Shown here: piece by piece, positions 56,801 to 64,000 of the stretch
Numbering within the stretch: position 1 is the stretch's first letter
Layout: each line of letters starts with the position of its first letter
Assembly (NCBI RefSeq): GCF_035582795.1
Contig: NC_134366.1
Location: forward strand, 3,702,828-3,766,827
Reading direction: 5' to 3'
Length of the DNA stretch: 64,000 nucleotides
Origin: Mycteria americana
Taxonomy: Eukaryota > Chordata > Aves > Ciconiiformes > Ciconiidae
Made by a program: the position numbers and the translations under genes
The notes under the pieces: model-generated
Told to the model about the DNA's origin: nothing
Database searches by the model: none
What the model saw: only the letters and a program-made list of their open reading frames with translations

Positions 56801-58412
56801 GCAGGGACTCGGAGAATGAAGAACTGCCCACTGTAGGAGAAGATCAGGTTCAAGACCATCTAAGGCACCTGAAGGTGCACAAGTCTATAGGACCTGATGA
56901 GATGCATCTGCAGGTCCTGAGGGAACTGGTGATGCTAAGCCACTATCCATCATATTTGAGAAGTTGTGGCAGTCCGGTGAAGTTCCCACTGACTGGAAAA
57001 GGGAAACATAACCTCAATTTTTAAAAAAGGAAAAAAAAGATGACCTGGGGAACTACAGGCCAGTCAGTCTCACCTCTGTGCCCGGCAAGATCATGGAGCA
57101 GATCCTCCTGGAAACTATGCTAAGGCACATGGAAAATAAGGAGGTGATTGGTGACAGCCAACATGGCTTCACTAAGGGCAAATTGTGCCTGACAAATTTG
57201 GTGGCCTTCTACAACAGGGTTACAGTGTTGGTGGATAAGGGGAGAGCAACTGATGTCATCTACCTGGACTTGTGCAAAGCATCTGACACTGTCCCACACA
57301 ACATCTTTGTCTCTAAATTGGAGAGACGTGGATTTGACAGATGGACCACTCGGTGGATAAGGAATTGGCTGGATGGTCACACTCAAAGAGTTGCGGTCAA
57401 CGGCTCGATATCCAAGTGGAGACCAGTGACGAGTGGCATTCCTCAGGGGTCGGTATTGGGACCGGTGCTGTTTAACATCTTTGTCGGCAACATGGACTGT
57501 GGCATTGAGTGCACCCTCAGCAAGTTTGCCGACAACACCAAGCTGTGTGGTGCAGTCGACATGCTGGAGGGGAGGGATGCCATCCAGAGGGACCCTGACA
57601 GGCTTTAGAGGTGGCCCCGTGTGAACCTCATGAAGTTCAACAAAGCCAAGTGCAAGGTCCTGCACATGGGTCAGGGCAATCCCAAGCACAAATACAGGCT
57701 GGGCAGAGAATGGATTGAGAGCAGCCCTGAGGAGAAGGACATGGGGGTGTTGGTTGATGAGAAGCTCAACATGACCCGGCAATGTGCACTTGCAGCCCAG
57801 AAAGCCAACTGTATCCTGGGCTGCATCAAAAGAAGCGTGGCCAGCAGGTTGAGGGAGGTGATTCTGCCCCTCTACTCCACTCTTGTGAGACCCCATCTGG
57901 AGTACTGCATGCAGCTCTGGGGGCCTCAACATAAGAAGGACATGGAGCTGTTGGAGCAAGTCCAGAGGAGGGCCATGAAGATGACCAGAGGGCTGGAGCA
58001 CCTCTCCTACGAAGACAGGCTGAGAGAGCTGGGGTTGTTCAGCCTGGAGAAGGCTCCGGGGTGACCTTCTAGCAGCTTTCCAGCATGTGAAGGGGGCCTA
58101 CAAGAAAGCTGGAGAGGGACTTTTTACAAGGGCATGTGGTGATAGGACAAGGGGTAATGGCTTTAAACTGAAAGTGGGTAGGTTTAGATTAGATATAAGG
58201 ATTAAATTCTTCACTATGAGGGTGGTGAGGCACTGGAACAGGTCATCCAGAGAAGTTGTGGATGCCCCACCCCTGGAAGTGTTCCAAGGCCAGGTCGGGT
58301 GGGGCTTTGAGCAACCTGGTCTAGTGGAAGGTGTCCCTGCCCATGGCAGGGGGTTGGAACGAGATGATCTTTAAGGTCCCTTCCAACTCAAACCATTCTA
58401 TGATTCTATGAC
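53850..58412 (+). mobile_element. Nearly full-length CR1 LINE, inactive, with an LTR nested in ORF1
   Basis: An approximately 3.97-kb CR1 excluding the inserted LTR. ORF1 is recognisable on both sides of the LTR: EAEKELDSWFQVQSAV and LQNRFTALRI upstream. Downstream, the esterase-like domain has MGTSDTARSSL (in place of the HVGTNDTA-type motif), GAQVVFSSVLPVKGKGFE and FGYLDHGTHFEKPGLLG (about 54990-55400). ORF2 starts near 55580. Its endonuclease is open at 55677-56330 with DRQGRRGGGVALYVSDQ and LMGDFNHPDICW. Its reverse transcriptase (57078-57608) has [17 protein letters not shown] but FADNTKL in place of FADDTKL, so the catalytic Asp is lost. A C-terminal part follows (57621-58374) and the tail ends ATTCTATGATTCTATGA. 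Several stops and frameshifts separate these pieces. The 5' boundary near 53850 is approximate. Confidence 0.92.
54214..54810 (-). mobile_element. Solo LTR inserted in the CR1 (fossil)
   Basis: A 597-bp element from TGTCGTGGTTTAACCCC to CACTACA, same family and orientation as the LTR at 43839. It interrupts the CR1 ORF1, so it is younger than the CR1 insertion. No clear target duplication was seen and no viral interior is present. Confidence 0.82.
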
Positions 58413-58949
58413 TTCTGCAGTATCATTCCCCATAGAAATTTTAAAACATTTAATCTGAAATGCCCCATCATCTTCGATGAGGTGTTAAAACCCTTCTCTG
58501 TAAATTGCCACTGCTATTTTACACTTGAACCCCTTGTATCTCCAACAGCAGTCACAAAAAATAAATGTGTTGATAAAGCCAATTTGTATAAACCTCATTT
58601 TCTCCTATTAGCTTACATTCCATGGTGACAGTATGATGTCTCTTTGTAACGAATACTGCAAGGTACATACTGCACCTCTGTCTGTGACATTTTGTACAGA
58701 GCAGTGGGAGATGAAATACAAATAAATGGGTGAGCACTGGAGATAACAAGTGTTTGGCTATGGATTTGTTGGGGGGGGACTTTGCCCTGTGCATGCATCC
58801 TCTTGCACAGGGATGGGGTGAGCTGGTGTACCTGAATGAAAATCACCTGAGAGGGTGCGATGCTGCTGGAAAGGGCGTTCCCAGCCGGTACAATCCTGCT
58901 GTCCTTGACTGCTTGCAGGTCTCTCTCGCAGGGGAGGGCGTGAGGAAAC
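58413..58949 (+). other. Sequence after the CR1, with two polyadenylation hexamers
   Basis: AT-rich sequence like that before the CR1, with AATAAA at 58560-58565 and 58721-58726. It may be the distal HIGD1A 3' UTR displaced by the CR1. No coding sequence was recognised. Confidence 0.5.
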
Positions 58950-59560
58950 GCCCCTCCACCGCGCAGAGGCCTTTTCCTCTAACTGCCCTCCTCCTCCCCA
59001 GCATGGGGCGGGATAAGGAGCAGCTCCGATCCCGTCACCGCCGTAACCCCGAGGGGCCGGGCTTTCTGCGGGAGGGGAGGCCCTGCGGCCGGCAAACGCT
59101 ACCGAAGACAGGGCGGCTGAGGGGAACCGTCATGGCGGCCGGGTTGAGGGGAAGGGCGCGAGCCCCGCCCCTCCGGCGGCGACGTCCGGGCTCGGCGCAT
59201 GCGCGGCCCTGCCCTTCCCCTGCCCTTGGCGTCGGGGCCGACCGGGGCGCCGTTGCTATGGGAACCGCGTGGGGCTGCGGCCTGGCCGGGAGCGGGAACG
59301 GGAGCGGGAGCTGGAGCAGCCGGGCCCGGCCCTGCCGAGGCGGGCAGCCGGCGGGAGAGGGCGGCCGGAGGGACCCTCCCGCTGCCCTTGGGGCTGGGGA
59401 AGGCGGTTTCGGTAGGCTGGAGGGTGGGGGAGGCGCGGGCCGCCGGCCCGGGGGTGGAGGAGGCAGTGCGGCCTTATCAGGCCTTGTCAGGCCGCAGGAC
59501 AAGGCGGGCGTTGGGCGGGGAAGAGAGGGAATCTCCGCTCCCCACACAGCAGCTCCGGGG
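58950..59560 (+). promoter_or_regulatory. CCDC13: CpG-island promoter of CCDC13
   Basis: A GC- and CpG-rich block about 1.1-1.7 kb upstream of the first coding exon. It holds a palindromic NRF1 site GCGCATGCGC at 59195-59204, an X-box at 59252-59265 and a GC box in GCCCCGCCCCTCC near 59162. The noncoding first exon probably lies here. Candidate donors (GTAGGC at about 59415 and 59599) could not be ranked. Long open frames in it reflect GC content. Confidence 0.65.
59252..59265 (+). promoter_or_regulatory. RFX X-box
   Basis: GTTGCTATGGGAAC fits the X-box pattern of two imperfect inverted half-sites (GTTGCT and GGGAAC) with a 2-bp spacer. RFX factors use such sites to drive cilium genes, which fits CCDC13 downstream. 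Confidence 0.7.
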
Positions 59561-60633
59561 TAGATGCCTCTGCGCCAGGTTTGGAGTCGGTACCCAGGTA
59601 GGCTGGAGGGCTAAAGGTTGCCCCTAGGCCATCGCTCATAGCCACGAGACCTGGGGGCTGTGCGGAGGCACCGGACTCCGCTCTTTGCACTTGTCAATCC
59701 TTAATGCACCGTGTACCACACCCGTGATGTCTGGAGGCAGGCGTGGAGGTAAAGCTGCTTGCAGTGCGGCTCTGCCCATACAGTACACACAGGCACACAG
59801 GGACATGGTGTGTATTTTGGCGCTTTATCAAGATGATTGCTGCCTTAGTGTGAGAAAGGGCCTGCATTAATTACTCAGTGGAGGGTGTGCCTTTGAAAGT
59901 TTGTACTGATTGTTTTTCCTAGGCCAAAGGTGCGCTAGATTTTTTGCTGACAGTAAATGTCAAACAGAAGGAGAGGGGGCTGGAATACGTCAGAAAACTG
60001 ATCATCTTTAGTCATACTAAGTAAAGCTCTAGACGTTTAAATGGGTGGCAATATTATCGCTTTAATGTTACCACTTTAATGCTTAGAAATTTGGGGGGTA
60101 GATGAAAGCCACACTCTCTGTGTCTAGTGCCCCAAGGGAGCATTAGGATAAACAGAGATCTTTCTTCCTGTCAGTCCCATGTTAACCCAAAAATGGGGGG
60201 ATCTGCACCTTTCTTTGAAATGTGGGAAGCAAGGCCGGATGGACCTGGGTCGCAAAGAGCCTGCGTTCCTTTTAGTCGGTATAATGTGGTTGCCACATTC
60301 GCTCGGAGTTGACACCAACTTACTCTTCTGTAAAAATGTTTATTTGAACAGATCTGTTTAAAAACATTTTAAAACATTGCTTTCTGAATGCGAGAGTGAA
60401 AAAGACCCGAAAACTTTTCTGAAGTCTGTTTGAAAGCCTTTTATGGAAAATGGCACTTGAAACAAGGCAGTGGTGCTGAAGAGCACAGTGGCTGAGAGGA
60501 GGAGGTGGCAGGGAGACTCTGCAGAGGTCAGTGAGGAAAAACTGTGAAGCAGCTGCTGGAAGAGGATGTTTTTCAAAGTGATGTTGATCTCTGCTCTCTG
60601 TCGCTTTTTATTTTCTTCTTGTTATGCTTTTAG
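59561..60633 (+). other. Intron 1 of CCDC13 (predicted), nothing recognised
   Basis: Sequence between the CpG promoter and the first coding exon. No repeats or coding segments were recognised. Confidence 0.5.
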
Positions 60634-60639
60634 TAAACA

Positions 60640-60857
60640 ATGGAGTCAGACATAAAAGTGAACGAACATTTTAAAAGCCAGTTTAAGGCTTATCAAGAAC
60701 AACAGCAAAGGCGGCTGCAAAATCTAATGGAGAGGAAGAAGGAAAAGCAGAACAGTCAGAAGGGTGATAATGGCAATGCAAAGGAGACTTTCAGAATCCC
60801 GAATGATCTAAACCTGTTTGAAACAGAACAACCTGTAAATGAAGATGACAGCAAAAG
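60640..60857 (+). CDS. CCDC13: CCDC13 first coding exon (gene continues beyond window)
   Basis: The exon begins at 60634 after acceptor TGCTTTTAG. ATG is at 60640 and the donor GTAAAG follows 60857, leaving two overhanging bases. It encodes 72 residues with a charged coiled-coil start, FKSQFKAYQEQQQRRLQ then LMERKKEKQNSQ, resembling the CCDC13 N-terminus as I recall it (FQALQE-like, RRLQKQMEKRREKE). CCDC13 is a centriolar-satellite coiled-coil protein needed for cilium formation. The position directly after HIGD1A on the same strand agrees with the human order. I could not confirm the identity from further exons. Confidence 0.7.
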
Positions 60858-63800
60858 GTAAAGATGTAGCAGCACTGTTCCTTCAGGAAGTCACAGAAGT
60901 ATATTTTGCGTATGATCTTATTAAACTCATATTAAGTTGACAGAGCACTTTCTGTCTTCACATATTGGGCTTTTATTATCCCGAGAAGACTCTCACTGTC
61001 CCTAACGTGTTTATCTTCAGAGCATTGTGATGTGTTCTTTATTATCAGTGTTTCACAAATGAAGAGGTGAAGAACAGAGGGGTTAAGGGTGACATGCTAG
61101 GGGCAGCTAGGTACTGTCTGATGAAATCCAGTTATTCAGGATCACTAACATCCTCTGAACTGTTGGTTAGCTTCTGCCTAGCCTTGTAAACAATCACGTT
61201 CCCTACATGAATAATTTGCAAAGACAGATAAGGGCAGAGCAACTAACGGGTGCAAGCCAAAGGCCTGCAGCACAGAAAAGTGTTCCCCTGGCTATCTTTG
61301 CAATATAACCTGATTTAGTAGATCAAAAGACAGCCAGCTATATAGGAGGGTCTCATAGACAGAGTTGCCTCCTGGTTAAGATACTTGACAGGGTTATACA
61401 AGGTAGGGCTTTAAATCTTACTGGGGACAGGGGTTTGGGTCTTATCTCACCCATTGGGGTAGTAGCTGGATTACCAGGACATTGGACATTCTGGTGTGGA
61501 TCTCCCTTGATCTTGTTTTTGGAGCTGAGTGCATAATTCGGTTTACTGGAGCAGAGATTTGAAACCCCAGCTCAGATCATTCATCTTCCTCTTAGGATAT
61601 AGTCAGTCTCTCTTTCTGACCCAATTAATATTTTTTTTACAAACTAGAACAGGTCTAAAGTTGGACACATCCCAAAGATGTCTGCAGTTGCTACAGTGTT
61701 GGCTATTCAGGGATTTGCTCCCTGTTAGCGGTGAAGCCAGCTGAAGAAATTCCTGCTTCTGCTCCCCACTTGCAACTGCTGATACAGCTCTTTGCTGGAA
61801 ACTGGAATCGCGTTCTAGGGGAAGGGTACTTTTATTCTCAAGTCATTTCAGTGATCTAATTTACAGCTTTAGCCCCACAGACTGTTTTATTGGCACCATG
61901 ATGGGGTGATGTACTGTGATACAGGGGCAGGAAGGAGTAGCTGGCAGCTCTGCCGAAACCAGCAGATCACAGGTGGAAAACCACAGTTAGGCATAGACCT
62001 TTGAGACAGTTTCCCCTCCCAGAATCCGGAGTGGGGAAGGGCACCCCTACCAAAGTTTATCAAGCCACTAACCAAGGTTTATTAGGCCCTAAATGCTGAT
62101 CTTTCTTCTGTGTTACTCTGGGCAACTCCCTGCTCAGCTTGTTTCTGAAGATTGTTTCCTTAAACGCCCAAGTGCATAAGCTGTAGCAGAGCTTCTCTGA
62201 AGATGCAGAGAACCCAGGAGTGAACCACTGAAACTTTCAGGTGCTTCTGGGAATGTGGCGTTGATGCTGCAAAGGAAGTCTGTGTGGAAACAGGGAGCTG
62301 ACCTTCTAGAAATTAATGCTCTCACCGTTGCATCGTACGTTGTCTTCTTCACACATAGGTCCCTCACCACGGCTGTCTGATTTGCCAAGTTATGCTTCTG
62401 ATCTGACCTCTACCAGCTGTCCTCTTCCCTTCAACATTTTGTCCTGATAGTATATAGAAGATTACTATGGAGATCTGATTTTTTAAATTTTTTTTTTTTA
62501 ATAGAGAGGGAGACTGATTCCCACAGTTCAGACGTGGATTTGTCTGGTGGAGGAGAGGGGCTTAGGCGCTCCCATAGCACATCCTGGTGCAGTGCGTGTG
62601 CTCAGAGGTGCAGAGTACAGGAGAGTCCCAACAGTTCTCTGCCATTTACGATTCAGTAGTTTAGGTTTGAGTAATTCAAGAGCTATCATTTACCTCCATT
62701 TTCAGTGGCATTGACTGTTAAAAGTCCCCATTTGATGTGGCAGGTGTAGCAGATTTATCTGGATTGTCCTTTGCTTATGTACATCTGTGTTCAGCAAAAG
62801 AGTGGTTACGAGTGTATCAAATCCAGGCAGGATTTGCTTCTGGAAGGGATTCACCGGGATGTACTTTGCAATATTCCCATGACAACACGTTAGAAACTTG
62901 TTCCAGAATAACAGGACTCCATATGGTCTGCAGTGGCAGTGATTTCAGCACGTCAGAGTTGTTTATAGCAGCCCTTAGAAAACATTCTCCTCTCAGAAGT
63001 TTCCCTTCCTCTGAGCCTTGGGAGTTCGTTTTTCCTTCCTCCCATCCTGTTCCCAAATTTTGTTCAGGCAAGTATTTAGCTGACGTTTCTGTCTTTCCGT
63101 TTTGTTCTTTCTGTAACTTTATCCTCCCTGCTCTGTTTGGTGTATTTAAGATTAAGTGATTCTCCCCATCACGTGGAGAAACTGTAACACAGTTGGGAAA
63201 GACACTTACCTGAATTTCAGTCATAGGCCCTGCTTATAAGCTTCACCTGGCTCTGTTTCCTTGAACTAGAGTGAAAAGGGTTACCTTTCGGCAGCCTGTT
63301 TCTTTTGGCTGACTTTCTGTAGCTGAGCCACTTGGGTGGAACCTGCTACCTCCTTTGTAACAAGTAGAGTCATGATGGGACGGGGTGGGATGGGGTGGGG
63401 AAGTTCCTCAGGAGACTCCAGCTCTGTGCAGTTGGGATTTCTGGCCATCCTTGGAAGCCAGTTCTGAGGAAGACATTGCTGATCAGGTGTGTTAAGAGCT
63501 TAGAACCGTTTTTCATGTTAATTCCCGAACTGTTAAATTTTTTTTTGTCCATGTGTCTCTAATTAGATCTGCACAGTTTTGTTGCTCACTTCTATGAGTG
63601 GTACATGTGGGAATAACTTAGTTTTGCCTTTTCTCTGCTCAGATTGCTGCTTTCTTTCTTCTCCTTTGTAAATAGCTGCCTTTGATCTCCCTTTGATTTG
63701 CAGCTTTGAAACAGAAGTGCATTTCTTAATTATGGATTGTGAATCGTCTCATAAATTGACTCTGCTGTTTATGGCAGTGCTTTAAGGGGTCATTTATTCT

Positions 63801-64000
63801 GACATGTACATATGGAGTGTGCATTTAAAAGCTCCAAAGTCCAGTTGGAGCAAAAACCTTGCTAAAACTTTTGAATAGAAAAGAGTTAGGTGACTATTGA
63901 GGTAGCTGACTTGTCTGTCTGTGGATATGTGTGTAGCCACAGGTATATACTATAACCACTGGGCTTTATCCAAATCTCTGTGATCATCCAAGCTACCTAC
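60858..64000 (+). other. CCDC13 intron, no further exon found
   Basis: I found no coding exon in phase with the preceding one up to the window end. Contents are unique sequence with short homopolymer runs (T at about 62487, 63539). The open frame at 62737-63159 shows no similarity or splice support. Confidence 0.5.

Noticed and set aside
57120-58001. A 293-codon open frame on the minus strand
   Set aside because: It is the antisense of the CR1 reverse-transcriptase and C-terminal region, with no domain of its own.
58730-59563. A 277-codon plus-strand open frame across the CpG island
   Set aside because: Composition-driven (Gly/Arg/Pro-rich) with no homology, and it overlaps the NRF1 and X-box promoter elements.
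62737-63159. A 140-codon frame as a further CCDC13 exon
   Set aside because: It has no coiled-coil character, suitable splice sites in phase or similarity to CCDC13.

Overview
The window is nuclear DNA from a bird. It carries CR1 LINEs of avian type, short solo LTRs of an avian endogenous retrovirus, spliced vertebrate genes with GT-AG introns, and a gene order (CYP8B1, ACKR2, HIGD1A, CCDC13) that matches the human 3p22 neighbourhood as I remember it.

Region 1 (1-29847, + strand) is the 3' half of a large tandem-kinase muscle gene of the SPEG/obscurin class. I assembled 26 exons by matching splice sites and reading phase. They run without a break from a linker through an Ig domain, kinase 1, a 1220-residue inter-kinase exon, a second Ig domain, an Fn3 domain and kinase 2 to the stop codon. 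The sequence resembles SPEG rather than obscurin. The 5' part lies left of the window. One kinase-1 intron has minor (U12) spliceosome signals. From memory, human SPEG sits beside DES on 2q35, so this copy next to CYP8B1 looks like a second SPEG-type gene. Introns hold CR1 pieces and one very old repeat.

Region 2 (29848-46983) holds two minus-strand genes: CYP8B1 (bile-acid sterol 12-alpha-hydroxylase, one exon) and ACKR2 (atypical chemokine receptor, main coding exon). Between and beyond them lie a CR1 tail, two related dispersed repeats and two solo LTRs of one ERV family in opposite orientation.

Region 3 (46984-53850, + strand) starts with a GC-rich 13-bp minisatellite that has a 167-bp higher-order period. 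It abuts the CpG-rich promoter of HIGD1A (mitochondrial hypoxia-response protein), which has one noncoding and three coding exons. A CR1 lies in an intron.

Region 4 (about 53850-58412) is a nearly full-length but dead CR1 in plus orientation, with a solo LTR inserted in its ORF1. It landed just downstream of, or within, the HIGD1A 3' UTR.

Region 5 (58950-64000, + strand) is a CpG promoter with an NRF1 site and an RFX X-box, then the first coding exon of a gene I take to be CCDC13, a centriolar-satellite/cilium protein. Its remaining exons lie beyond the window.

The genes do not form one pathway. They share a conserved chromosomal neighbourhood.
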